DNA from: an uncultured Polaribacter sp.
Lineage (GTDB): Bacteria; Bacteroidota; Bacteroidia; Flavobacteriales; Flavobacteriaceae
NCBI RefSeq assembly: GCF_947501385.1
Contig: NZ_CANMVP010000002.1
Location: 124,001-188,000 of the forward strand
Reading direction: 5' to 3'
Length of the DNA stretch: 64,000 nt
Below are positions 35,264 to 43,310 of the stretch, piece by piece. A program made the position numbers and the translations under genes. A model generated the notes under the pieces. That model did no database searches, was not told the DNA's origin, and was given only the letters and a program-made list of their open reading frames with translations. The stretch's first letter is position 1, and every line of letters starts with the position of its first letter.

Positions 35264-35746
35264 ATGAATAAAGTAATTTACTTTTTGGCAATTCTATTTT
35301 TAATAAGTTGTTCAGGAAATGCTCAAAACGATAAAAAGGAAAATAAAAAATATAAGATTTCTAAAACAGCTGCGGAATGGAAAAAAGAATTGACCGCAGA
35401 ACAATACCATGTTTTAAGAGCATCTGGAACAGAAAGACCTTTTACCAGCCCTTTAAATAAAAATGACAAACCTGGCACGTATGTTTGTGCTGCTTGTCAA
35501 ACGCCCTTATATGAATCTGAACATAAATTTGATTCTGGAACAGGATGGCCTTCTTTTGATAGAGCTATAAAAAGAAATGTAGCATTAGATGTAGATTATA
35601 AAATTGGGTACGCAAGAACGGAACTCAAATGCACTACTTGTGGTGGTCATTTAGGGCATTCTTTTGATGATGGACCACAAGAAACAACAGGAAAACGTCA
35701 TTGTATAAATGGGGTAGCTTTAGAATTTATTCCAAAGAAAGATTAA
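35264..35746 (+). CDS. msrB: Peptide-methionine (R)-S-oxide reductase, exported lipoprotein form
   Basis: 160 residues. A lipoprotein signal (LFLISCSGN, Cys16) precedes the MsrB domain. Structural zinc Cys75/Cys78 (CAAC) and Cys123/Cys126 (CTTC) are present, and the catalytic Cys147 lies in RHCINGVALEF. It reduces the R-epimer of methionine sulfoxide in proteins. The signal places it in the periplasm, so it probably repairs oxidised envelope proteins. Monocistronic with a terminator. Confidence 0.94.
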   Translation: MNKVIYFLAILFLISCSGNAQNDKKENKKYKISKTAAEWKKELTAEQYHVLRASGTERPFTSPLNKNDKPGTYVCAACQTPLYESEHKFDSGTGWPSFDRAIKRNVALDVDYKIGYARTELKCTTCGGHLGHSFDDGPQETTGKRHCINGVALEFIPKKD

Positions 35747-35770
35747 TTATTTTTAAAATATTTTAAATGA

Positions 35771-35794
35771 GAGCTGATACATTCAGCTCCTTTT
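35771..35794 (+). terminator. Rho-independent terminator of msrB
   Basis: Stem GAGCTGA / TCAGCTC with a 5-base loop TACAT, followed by CTTTT. It begins 24 bases after the msrB stop. Confidence 0.75.
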
Positions 35795-35943
35795 AATGAT
35801 GTAAGGTGAATCTCAATCATAATTGGGCTCGTGTTAATTCCAGCCTTATTTCTTATAGCTTGAGACTGGGATTCTTTAAAAGTCTAATCAAAAAAAAACC
35901 TACCTAATTATAAAAAAGGAGGCTAAAAAATGATGTTTTTTGA

Positions 35944-36084
35944 GTGTATTTAGGCCCGTTTCTTTTTTACTTTTACAATAAATTCTTAATAGCGGACTCA
36001 AAAATATTCTTCGTTTTTTTAAGCTTATTTACAATTGGAATTGTTGGATTAATTATTGGTTTTAAAAAAAGGAAAAACTATTAA
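35944..36084 (+). CDS. Possible small membrane protein (46 residues, GTG start)
   Basis: A short frame from GTG at 35944 to TAA at 36082-36084 encodes a hydrophobic peptide with two segments (YLGPFLFYFYNKFLI and IFFVFLSLFTIGIVGLIIGF) and a basic end KKRKNY. An AAGGAGG-like sequence lies about 15 bases upstream, which is unusual for this phylum. The composition favours a membrane peptide, but chance in an AT-rich gap is possible. The remaining gap 35795-35943 shows nothing else. Confidence 0.22.
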   Translation: MYLGPFLFYFYNKFLIADSKIFFVFLSLFTIGIVGLIIGFKKRKNY

Positions 36085-36117
36085 ATTTACTTACATTTAT
36101 GATTCAATCTATTAGTA

Positions 36118-36660
36118 ATGAAGAAAGAAGCTATTGCCGATTTATTAGAATTAAAACATCAAAAATTATTTGATTGGTTAGAAAAGCAGCCAAAAGAAAT
36201 TTGGGAAAAAGGGCCTGTTGGAAAATGGACGACTGGTCAACAAATTCAGCATTTAGTAGATAGTTTACAACTATTAAATAACGCGTTAAGCTACCCTCGA
36301 TTTTTCCTTAAATATAAATTCGGCTTATGCAATAGAGCAACTAGAGATTATGACACGGTAGCCAAAAACTACCAACAAAAATTAAAAGACAATACCGAAA
36401 AAGCAAAATTATTCAATCAAAAATTGAAAAAACCCATTCAAAAAGAAAGAGAAAGATTATTGAATAGACTGCAAATTCAAAATAAAAAATTGCAATATAA
36501 AATTAAAAAAGTTAGTGATTTAAATTTAGATACTCTAGTAATTCCTCATCCTTTAATGGGTAAAATGACCATTAGAGAAATTATAATGTGGACAGCGCAT
36601 CACACAGAGCATCACACAAAAATTTTAATAAAAAATTATGGTGAAGAAAATTATTGCTAA
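36118..36660 (+). CDS. DinB/DUF664-like four-helix protein
   Basis: 180 residues, all helical. KWTTGQQIQHLVDSLQLL carries the first His of the DinB metal site (His46), and MWTAHHTEHHTKILIKNYGE the terminal HxxxH pair (around 160-167). DinB-fold proteins bind Ni/Zn/Mn and include thiol-dependent transferases; the function of this one is unknown. A Lys/Gln-rich helix (about 90-135) separates the halves. The last 23 bases overlap the next gene, so they are coupled. Confidence 0.8.
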   Translation: MKKEAIADLLELKHQKLFDWLEKQPKEIWEKGPVGKWTTGQQIQHLVDSLQLLNNALSYPRFFLKYKFGLCNRATRDYDTVAKNYQQKLKDNTEKAKLFNQKLKKPIQKERERLLNRLQIQNKKLQYKIKKVSDLNLDTLVIPHPLMGKMTIREIIMWTAHHTEHHTKILIKNYGEENYC

Positions 36661-37081
36661 ACCACATCTTTTTTTCTTTGGTTTGGTACCCATATTTATT
36701 TTGATAGCTTTTTTAAGCGGAGATGAAACTATAGACATCAATATACATGCGACATACTTTATAATTACAAATTATCATTTATACTTATTCTCTGCCGTTT
36801 TTTTCGCAATGATTGGCATCAATTATTTTTCATTGGATTGGACAGAAAAACCTCCAAATAAGTGGTTGACAAGTATTCATATTTTATTACAACTAATAGC
36901 TCTTTTTTTGTTGCTGACAAAGCATCTCTGGAATTGGATTGGAAACCAATCTTATGAAGGAATTCAAATGATCAACGATAACTCGAATATAGTTATTTTC
37001 TTTTCTATTCTTATTTTTTTTCTCTCAGTTTTCTTTCACCTAATTAATTTTTTTACAAGTTTATTTTTAAAGAAATTATAA
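36638..37081 (+). CDS. Small four-helix membrane protein resembling the C-terminal part of cytochrome oxidase subunit I
   Basis: 147 residues with four predicted helices (about 10-27, 43-62, 75-95, 118-142). The segment IDINIHATYFIITNYHLYLF is close to the heme-copper oxidase subunit I helix that carries LHDTYYVVAHFH (my memory of the family). In that alignment the heme a3 His is replaced by Asn and the heme a His is kept. All N-terminal helices, the CuB site and the partner subunits are absent, so this is not an oxidase. Role unknown. Overlaps the DinB gene by 23 bases. Confidence 0.6.
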   Translation: MVKKIIAKPHLFFFGLVPIFILIAFLSGDETIDINIHATYFIITNYHLYLFSAVFFAMIGINYFSLDWTEKPPNKWLTSIHILLQLIALFLLLTKHLWNWIGNQSYEGIQMINDNSNIVIFFSILIFFLSVFFHLINFFTSLFLKKL

Positions 37082-37126
37082 ACTAAAAAACAAGACGAGA
37101 ACTTTATAAAAATTGTGGTTATTTCC

Positions 37127-37134
37127 TATATTTG
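37127..37134 (+). promoter_or_regulatory. Promoter -7 box of ffh
   Basis: TATATTTG matches TAnnTTTG, 24 bases before the ATG at 37159. This argues against the in-frame upstream start at 37132, which falls inside the box. Confidence 0.5.
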
Positions 37135-37158
37135 TGTTTCCAAAAAAAGACACAAATT

Positions 37159-37161
37159 ATG
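37159..37161 (+). other. Chosen start codon of ffh
   Basis: ATG at 37159 gives MFNNLSDKLDKALHTLKG, the normal N-terminus of Ffh. The open frame to 37132 adds nine residues without family similarity. Confidence 0.8.
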
Positions 37162-38487
37162 TTTAATAATTTAAGCGATAAATTAGATAAAGCCTTACAC
37201 ACCTTAAAAGGGCACGGTAAAATTACAGAAGTAAATGTTGCAGAAACTTTAAAAGAAGTTAGAAGAGCTTTGCTAGATGCCGATGTGAACTTTAAAATTG
37301 CCAAAGAATTCACTAAAAAAGTTCAAACCGAAGCTTTAGGACAAGATGTATTAACTACGTTAAATCCTGGGCAATTAATGGTAAAGTTGGTTAAAGATGA
37401 ACTAACTCAATTAATGGGTGGCGAAACTGTTGGTGTTAATTTAGGAGGTTCACCAACCATTATTTTAATGTCTGGTTTACAAGGTTCTGGTAAAACTACT
37501 TTTTCTGGAAAATTAGCAAACTTCTTAAAAACTAAAAAAGCAAAAGAAGTACTTTTAGTAGGCTGTGATGTTTACAGACCCGCTGCCATTAATCAATTAC
37601 AAGTTGTAGGGGAACAAATTGGTGTTGAAGTGTATGCTGAAGTTGGTAATAATAATCCTGTAGAAATTTCTAAAAATGCCATCGCTCATGCAAAAGCAAA
37701 CGGAAAAAATGTGGTGATTATTGATACCGCAGGTCGTTTGGCTGTAGATGAAGAAATGATGAATGAAATTTCTAACATTCATAAAGCCATTCAACCACAA
37801 GAAACCTTGTTTGTAGTAGATGCTATGACTGGGCAAGATGCTGTAAATACTGCCAAAGCATTTAATGATATCTTAAATTTTGATGGAGTTGTTCTTACCA
37901 AATTAGATGGTGATACCCGTGGTGGAGCAGCACTTTCCATAAAATCTGTAGTAGATAAACCCATAAAATTTATTGGTACAGGTGAAAAAATGGATGCTAT
38001 TGATGTCTTTCATCCAGATAGAATGGCAGACAGGATTCTTGGAATGGGAGATGTTATTTCTCTTGTTGAAAGAGCCCAAGATCAATATGACGAGGAAGAA
38101 GCTAGAAAATTGCAGAAAAAGATTGCTAAAAATCAGTTTGGTTTTGATGATTTCTTAAATCAGATTCAGCAAATCAAGAAGATGGGAAGCATGAAAGATT
38201 TGATGGGTATGATTCCTGGAGCTGGAAAAGCCTTAAAAGATGTAGATATTGATGATGATGCTTTTAAAGGAATCGAATCAATTATACATTCAATGACGCC
38301 TTCTGAAAGAAGCACACCCACAAGTATCAATGCCAGCAGAAAAAAGAGAATTGCAAAAGGTTCTGGAACTACCATACAAGAAGTAAATCAGTTAATGAAG
38401 CAATTCAATCAGATGAGCAAAATGATGAAGATGATGCAAGGCGGTGGAGGCAAAAAGATGATGCAAATGATGAAAGGAATGCAATAA
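37159..38487 (+). CDS. ffh: Signal recognition particle protein Ffh
   Basis: 442 residues with N, G and M domains. GTPase motifs are GLQGSGKTTFSGKL (G1), DTAGRLAVDEEMM (G3) and TKLDGDTRGGAA (G4). The Met-rich M domain (about 330-442, including QMSKMMKMMQGGGGKKMMQM) binds signal sequences and 4.5S RNA. It targets nascent membrane proteins to FtsY and SecYEG. Single gene with terminator downstream. Confidence 0.97.
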   Translation: MFNNLSDKLDKALHTLKGHGKITEVNVAETLKEVRRALLDADVNFKIAKEFTKKVQTEALGQDVLTTLNPGQLMVKLVKDELTQLMGGETVGVNLGGSPTIILMSGLQGSGKTTFSGKLANFLKTKKAKEVLLVGCDVYRPAAINQLQVVGEQIGVEVYAEVGNNNPVEISKNAIAHAKANGKNVVIIDTAGRLAVDEEMMNEISNIHKAIQPQETLFVVDAMTGQDAVNTAKAFNDILNFDGVVLTKLDGDTRGGAALSIKSVVDKPIKFIGTGEKMDAIDVFHPDRMADRILGMGDVISLVERAQDQYDEEEARKLQKKIAKNQFGFDDFLNQIQQIKKMGSMKDLMGMIPGAGKALKDVDIDDDAFKGIESIIHSMTPSERSTPTSINASRKKRIAKGSGTTIQEVNQLMKQFNQMSKMMKMMQGGGGKKMMQMMKGMQ

Positions 38488-38495
38488 TTTAAAAG

Positions 38496-38524
38496 AAAGA
38501 TAAACTGATATGTTTATCTTTTTT
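38496..38524 (+). terminator. Rho-independent terminator of ffh
   Basis: Stem AAAGATAAAC / GTTTATCTTT with a 6-base loop, followed by TTTC. It begins 8 bases after the ffh stop codon. Confidence 0.75.
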
Positions 38525-38553
38525 CATTTACAACATATTCAACAAGAAGAACA

Positions 38554-39429
38554 ATGATTTTATTAGACGGAAAAAAAACAGCTTCAGATATTAAAGAAGA
38601 AATTGCTTTAGAAGTAAGAGATTTAATAGATAGAGGACATGAAACACCACATTTAGCAGCTATTATAGTTGGTAATGACGGTGCAAGTATAACGTATGTA
38701 AATGCAAAAGTAAAAGCTTGTGAGCGTGTTGGTTTTGAGTCTACATTAATTAGGTTGCCAGAAGATACCACCGAAGAAGATTTGCTGAATGAAATTGCTA
38801 TTTTAAATGTTGATCATGATATTGATGGCTTTATCGTTCAACTTCCGTTGCCAAAACATATAGATGAGCAAAAGATTCTAATGGCGATAGACCCAGATAA
38901 AGATGTAGACGGATTTCACCCTACAAATGTTGGAAAAATGGCTTTAAACTTACCGACTTTTATTTCTGCAACGCCATTTGGTATTTTAGAATTGTTAGAA
39001 AGATACCATGTTGAAACTTCGGGGAAACATGTGGTTATTTTAGGAAGAAGCCATATTGTTGGTAGTCCTATGAGTATTTTACTTTCTCAAAAAAGAAAAG
39101 TTGGTAATGCAACTGTTACCATGTGTCATAGTAGAACAAAAAACTTAAAAGAACTTACTTTACAGGCAGATATTATTGTGGCAGCAATTGGAATTCCAGA
39201 ATTTGTAAAGGCAGACATGGTGAAAGACAATGTAACCGTAATAGATGTTGGTATTACTCGTTTGCCAGATTCATCTAAAAAAAGCGGATTTAGATTGGTA
39301 GGTGATGTTGCTTTTAATGAAGTTGCTAAAAAGTCTGAATTTATTACTCCTGTTCCTGGTGGCGTGGGTCCTATGACGATTGCAATGTTATTAAAAAATA
39401 CTTTATTGGCTTGCCAAAGAAAAAGATAA
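38554..39429 (+). CDS. folD: Bifunctional methylene-THF dehydrogenase / methenyl-THF cyclohydrolase
   Basis: 291 residues. It interconverts 5,10-methylene-, methenyl- and 10-formyl-tetrahydrofolate with NADP. Motifs: [16 protein letters not shown] (catalytic Tyr and Lys), [48 protein letters not shown] (nucleotide binding) and [19 protein letters not shown]. All are intact. Followed 4 bases later by the YitT gene. Confidence 0.97.
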   Translation: MILLDGKKTASDIKEEIALEVRDLIDRGHETPHLAAIIVGNDGASITYVNAKVKACERVGFESTLIRLPEDTTEEDLLNEIAILNVDHDIDGFIVQLPLPKHIDEQKILMAIDPDKDVDGFHPTNVGKMALNLPTFISATPFGILELLERYHVETSGKHVVILGRSHIVGSPMSILLSQKRKVGNATVTMCHSRTKNLKELTLQADIIVAAIGIPEFVKADMVKDNVTVIDVGITRLPDSSKKSGFRLVGDVAFNEVAKKSEFITPVPGGVGPMTIAMLLKNTLLACQRKR

Positions 39430-39433
39430 AACC

Positions 39434-40342
39434 ATGAATCGTAAAATTGCTATTACCTACTTTTTTGAATACTTCCAAATATTTATTGGTATTGTATTAA
39501 CTAGTTTGGGCTTAAAAGCTTTTCTACTGCCAAATGGTTTTTTAGATGGTGGTGTTACAGGTATTGCACTTTTGGTAAGGACACAAGTAGATATTAACAT
39601 GTCTTACTTATTACTGTTTTTTAGCATTCCTTTTTTGATTCTTGGCTATTTTACGGTGTCTAAACGTATTGTTATAAAATCTATTATTAGTATTATAGGA
39701 TTGGCCGCTTTTATACATGTTGAAAATTTTCAAACAATTACAAATGATAAACTGTTAATTTCCATTTTCGGAGGTTTGTTAGTCGGTTCAGGCATTGGAA
39801 TTGCCATTAGAAACGGTTCGGTTTTAGATGGTTCAGAGATTTTAGGGATTTATTTGAACGATAAATTTGGAATTAGTATTGGTAAAATAGTATTATGCTT
39901 TAATATCATCTTATTTGGTATTACAGCCTTTGTAGTTTCTGTTGAAGTGGCTCTTTATTCCATCTTAACCTATATCATTGCTGCAAAAGTTACAGATACT
40001 GTTATTGAGGGTTTTGAGGATTTTATAGGTGTTACCATCGTCTCAAAAAAGCATGATATGATAAGAAAAGCAATTATTAAAGATTTAGGAGTTGGTTTAA
40101 CAATCTATAAAGGTTCTTCAGGTTTTGGAAACAATGGTAAAATTGAAGATTTTGATATTATACATTCTATTGTAAATAGAATAGATATTAAAAAAATGCA
40201 TAGAATTGTGCAAACCATAGATACAGATGCATTTATTGTTGAGTTTGATGTAAATAGTGTAAAAGGTGGCGTTTTAAGGCATTACATCAATAAAAAGAAA
40301 AATAAAAAACTGTATACTTCTACACAATCTTCGATGCATTAA
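39434..40342 (+). CDS. YitT family membrane protein with DUF2179 domain
   Basis: 302 residues. Five or six transmembrane helices (to about 190, with FLDGGVTGIALL, the family glycine motif) precede a cytoplasmic DUF2179 domain (about 210-290, VTIVSKKHDMIRKAII, TIYKGSSGFGN, HRIVQTIDTDAFIVE). Function is not established. Coupled to folD (4-base gap), and converges on the AI-2E gene with a 4-base overlap. Confidence 0.88.
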   Translation: MNRKIAITYFFEYFQIFIGIVLTSLGLKAFLLPNGFLDGGVTGIALLVRTQVDINMSYLLLFFSIPFLILGYFTVSKRIVIKSIISIIGLAAFIHVENFQTITNDKLLISIFGGLLVGSGIGIAIRNGSVLDGSEILGIYLNDKFGISIGKIVLCFNIILFGITAFVVSVEVALYSILTYIIAAKVTDTVIEGFEDFIGVTIVSKKHDMIRKAIIKDLGVGLTIYKGSSGFGNNGKIEDFDIIHSIVNRIDIKKMHRIVQTIDTDAFIVEFDVNSVKGGVLRHYINKKKNKKLYTSTQSSMH

Positions 40343-41370
40343 AGTATAGGTTTTTCTTCTTTATGTGCGCCAAATTCTTTTCTGTAAATCCTTACAATTA
40401 CTAAAAATAAACTGATTAAGAGTGGTCCAAAAATAAGCCCTATAAAGCCAAATAAAGGAACCCCAACAATAACACCAATTAATGTTATTAAAGGATGTAC
40501 ATTGTCTAATTTTTTCAATACAAGAAGACGAATGATGTTATCTGTAGAACCTACTACAATTAAGCCATAAAAAAATATTCCCCAAGCAGAAAAACTGTTT
40601 CCTGTTGAGAGTGTTAAAATAAATACGGGTACAATACCAATGAGTGTTCCGACAAAAGGGATCATAGAACCTACCGTTACAATAACAAACCAAAAGAAAG
40701 GATCATTAATATCAAAAATTAAAAAACCAACTAAACCAATAATACCTTGTGCAATGGCAACTAGAGGTATTCCAATTGCATTTGAGCGCACCATTGCTTG
40801 AGACTCTTGTCCTATAATTTTTAAATTCTTTTCACTAATAGGAATGTATTCGTACAAAGAATTTCTGAGCTCAGATCTGTTTGTAAACATATAATACAAC
40901 AGAAAATACATAATACCAATAGCTATAAAAATATTAAAAGTACTCCCTGCAAAACCTTCTAAATTATCCGTAACCCAAGTAGAAACTTCAGTAATATTTA
41001 TTTTTTCGGCCAAATCAAAACCAAATCTGCTTTCAATTTTTCTAGAGAAACCTTTTAGAGCAACTACTACTTCCTCAGAATTTGTAACAGCATCACCAAT
41101 TTTGTTACCAAGCATCATTACAATACCCGTTACAGGTAATAATATACAGACAAAAGAAATCAACATTAAAAAAATGGCGGCTAAATCTGGCTTCCACCTT
41201 TTTTTTACTAAAAGAATCATATATTTTCTTAGCAAAACATAAATAGTTATTGCTCCTAAAATACCAGATAAATAAGGCATCAATTCCCTAAAAATAAGGA
41301 TACCTATGAATAAAATTAATAGTAATACAAAAACCTGTCTAATGGTTTTTGGTGCAATTGTATCTTTCAT
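40339..41370 (-). CDS. AI-2E family transporter / permease
   Basis: 343 residues and about eight helices. Features: PYLSGILGAITIYVL near the N-terminus, a central soluble-like amphipathic region (about 95-150), and the conserved C-terminal LIGVIVGVPLFGFIGLIFGPLL. The family includes TqsA (autoinducer-2 export) and Na+/H+ antiporters, so substrate cannot be given. No close same-strand neighbour, so probably transcribed alone. Confidence 0.85.
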   Translation of the reverse strand: MKDTIAPKTIRQVFVLLLILFIGILIFRELMPYLSGILGAITIYVLLRKYMILLVKKRWKPDLAAIFLMLISFVCILLPVTGIVMMLGNKIGDAVTNSEEVVVALKGFSRKIESRFGFDLAEKINITEVSTWVTDNLEGFAGSTFNIFIAIGIMYFLLYYMFTNRSELRNSLYEYIPISEKNLKIIGQESQAMVRSNAIGIPLVAIAQGIIGLVGFLIFDINDPFFWFVIVTVGSMIPFVGTLIGIVPVFILTLSTGNSFSAWGIFFYGLIVVGSTDNIIRLLVLKKLDNVHPLITLIGVIVGVPLFGFIGLIFGPLLISLFLVIVRIYRKEFGAHKEEKPIL

Positions 41371-41514
41371 ATCATATTTTGTTGCAATGCATTAAAGGTA
41401 AGCTTTTAATTTTGATGTTATCCGTTATTTAATTAACTCATTTAAAGACTTTTCCAACGTCAGTTTTAGGTCTCACATATATTTTTTAGATTGCACAAAA
41501 TATATGAAATTTTC

Positions 41515-42216
41515 ATGGATTTTTTTCTAAAAGAAAATAACAATTTTATACCTTTTTCTCACCAACATTTATGGGTGGTCATTTTTTTTATCACTTTTGG
41601 TTGTATGCTAATTCTATTTACTAAAAAACAGAAAGAGAAAATTCAGCATAACATTGGAAATATGCTCGCTTTTTCAATTTCATTAACGGTGATTTTTGGA
41701 ACATTTTTAAAGCTCTACAAAGGTGATTTTAATTATCAAGAAGATTTACCATTGCATTTGTGTAGTTTTATGGCGATAATTATTCCGATATTATCAAGCA
41801 CGCGAAAATTTTTATATTACGAAATATTTTTTTTCTTAATCTTGGCAGGTACTTTGCAATCTTTAATCACTCCAGATGAAAATAATTACCTCAACTTTCC
41901 TTTTTTTAGATATTGGTTTGTTCATGCAGGTTTGGTTATTTTTATGATGTTTGCCACCTTTATTTATAAAATGAGACCCACTTTAAAAAGCGTTGGGAAA
42001 TCATTCTTAGGAATGCAAGTTTACATGATCTTTACATTCATATTAAATTATTTTTTAGGCTCTAACTATTTCTACACAAATAGAAAACCAAATGCAGCAA
42101 CTTTGTTAGATCTTTTTGGAGATTGGCCTCAATATATATTTGTGGTGCAACTCATTGTAATTCCGTATTTTTTATTGATTTACCTCCCTTTTTATCTGAC
42201 AAGAAAACCAGTTTAA
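41515..42216 (+). CDS. YwaF / TIGR02206 family membrane protein
   Basis: 233 residues from ATG at 41515; the frame extends to a TTG at 41491 with no family similarity. Seven transmembrane helices, with PLHLCSFMAIIIPI, and FFRYWFVHAGLVIFMMFATF as the conserved family segments. Function unknown. Its 3' end overlaps the convergent cupin gene by 4 bases. Confidence 0.82.
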   Translation: MDFFLKENNNFIPFSHQHLWVVIFFITFGCMLILFTKKQKEKIQHNIGNMLAFSISLTVIFGTFLKLYKGDFNYQEDLPLHLCSFMAIIIPILSSTRKFLYYEIFFFLILAGTLQSLITPDENNYLNFPFFRYWFVHAGLVIFMMFATFIYKMRPTLKSVGKSFLGMQVYMIFTFILNYFLGSNYFYTNRKPNAATLLDLFGDWPQYIFVVQLIVIPYFLLIYLPFYLTRKPV

Positions 42217-42581
42217 ACCTCTTCTCTATTTACAAGATCCATAGAAAATGCGGGCAAACAAATTGCTAAATATTCGCATGATTCTTTAAAAGGATTTGAA
42301 TATTGAACTCTAGTATTTTTTTCAATTTTTATAGATTGACCGGCTTCTAAAATTAAAATTTCCTCATCAATAATAAACTGCTTTTTACCTTTCATGATAT
42401 AGGTATATTCATCAAATTCTGGAGTTTGAAAAGGTTCGCTCCAGCCAGAAGGCGCAATCATGTGCGCAATACTCAATTGAGAATTACCATCTGTAGCGTT
42501 GCCGAAGTGTTCTTCTATCAATTTACCATCTGTAGTTGGAACGACAAAAGGTGCATTTTGAATTGTATATTTTTTTTTCAT
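42213..42581 (-). CDS. Single-domain cupin protein
   Basis: 122 residues with a cupin barrel. Motif 1 is degenerate: the expected G(X)5HxH(X)3-4E(X)6G reads WSEPFQTPEFDEYTYIMKGK, so both metal His residues are replaced while Glu and Gly remain. Motif 2 reads LEAGQSIKIEKNTRVQYSNP, without His. It probably binds a small ligand without a metal. No function assigned. Confidence 0.72.
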   Translation of the reverse strand: MKKKYTIQNAPFVVPTTDGKLIEEHFGNATDGNSQLSIAHMIAPSGWSEPFQTPEFDEYTYIMKGKKQFIIDEEILILEAGQSIKIEKNTRVQYSNPFKESCEYLAICLPAFSMDLVNREEV

Positions 42582-42698
42582 ACCGGAATTCTTTTTTATG
42601 CAAGCGTTTAGATCTTTTATTTGTATTCAAGATAAATGTTAACATTTTAGCGCTTCACTAAAAAACATAACAGAAGCTTGATTTAAAAAAAATCTGTA

Positions 42699-43265
42699 TT
42701 AATTAAACCAAATAATAAAAGATTTCATTTTTGCCAAATCTGGTATTTGCTCTAGAGTAACTTTTTGAGCTGTAAAACTTTTCATACCTAATTCTTCCTT
42801 ATCTATAGCTATCGTCGCATTTAAATCGTCTATAAATAAAGTGGCAGACTTTAACGTAGCTTCTATTCTATTGATATTATTATTGGTGTTTATTTCTGAA
42901 AAACTAGAATTGATATTGATACCTGTTTCCGTTTGATATCTTGAATCGTGAATTTCTATACTTTTAATCGTAGAAACAGAATCTAATTGTTCTTTTGGTA
43001 TGATTGTTAGAATGTGCTTCCCTCCTTTTTCAAAAACCAAATATTCATCATCATCTTGAAAATAATTATCTCCTAAAGCTCCTTCACTTAGATTTTTTAC
43101 AATAGAATCATTTTCAAAAATTTTATCTAATTCTTTAATGGTTGTTTTTGGAGTTAAATGCCCAACTTTTCCTTTCTCTATTTCGAATTTACCACCATCT
43201 CCACAACTAATTATTAAAAGAGAACATGCAATTACAACTATTGATAAAATACTTTTTTTAATCAT
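42699..43265 (-). CDS. Hypothetical lipoprotein
   Basis: 188 residues with lipoprotein signal (ACSLLIISCGDGG, Cys21). The mature domain is Lys/Asp/Ile-rich. The segments GHLTPKTTIKELDKIFEND and GININSSFSEINTNN look like two copies of a hook-like motif where a threshold-type helix follows a beta strand. No family name comes to mind. Lies 45 bases upstream of the HerA-like gene on the same strand. Confidence 0.7.
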   Translation of the reverse strand: MIKKSILSIVVIACSLLIISCGDGGKFEIEKGKVGHLTPKTTIKELDKIFENDSIVKNLSEGALGDNYFQDDDEYLVFEKGGKHILTIIPKEQLDSVSTIKSIEIHDSRYQTETGININSSFSEINTNNNINRIEATLKSATLFIDDLNATIAIDKEELGMKSFTAQKVTLEQIPDLAKMKSFIIWFN

Positions 43266-43310
43266 TTTTTTTTCGCTTTACGTTATTATAACGTGATTTT
43301 TAACTTTTTG

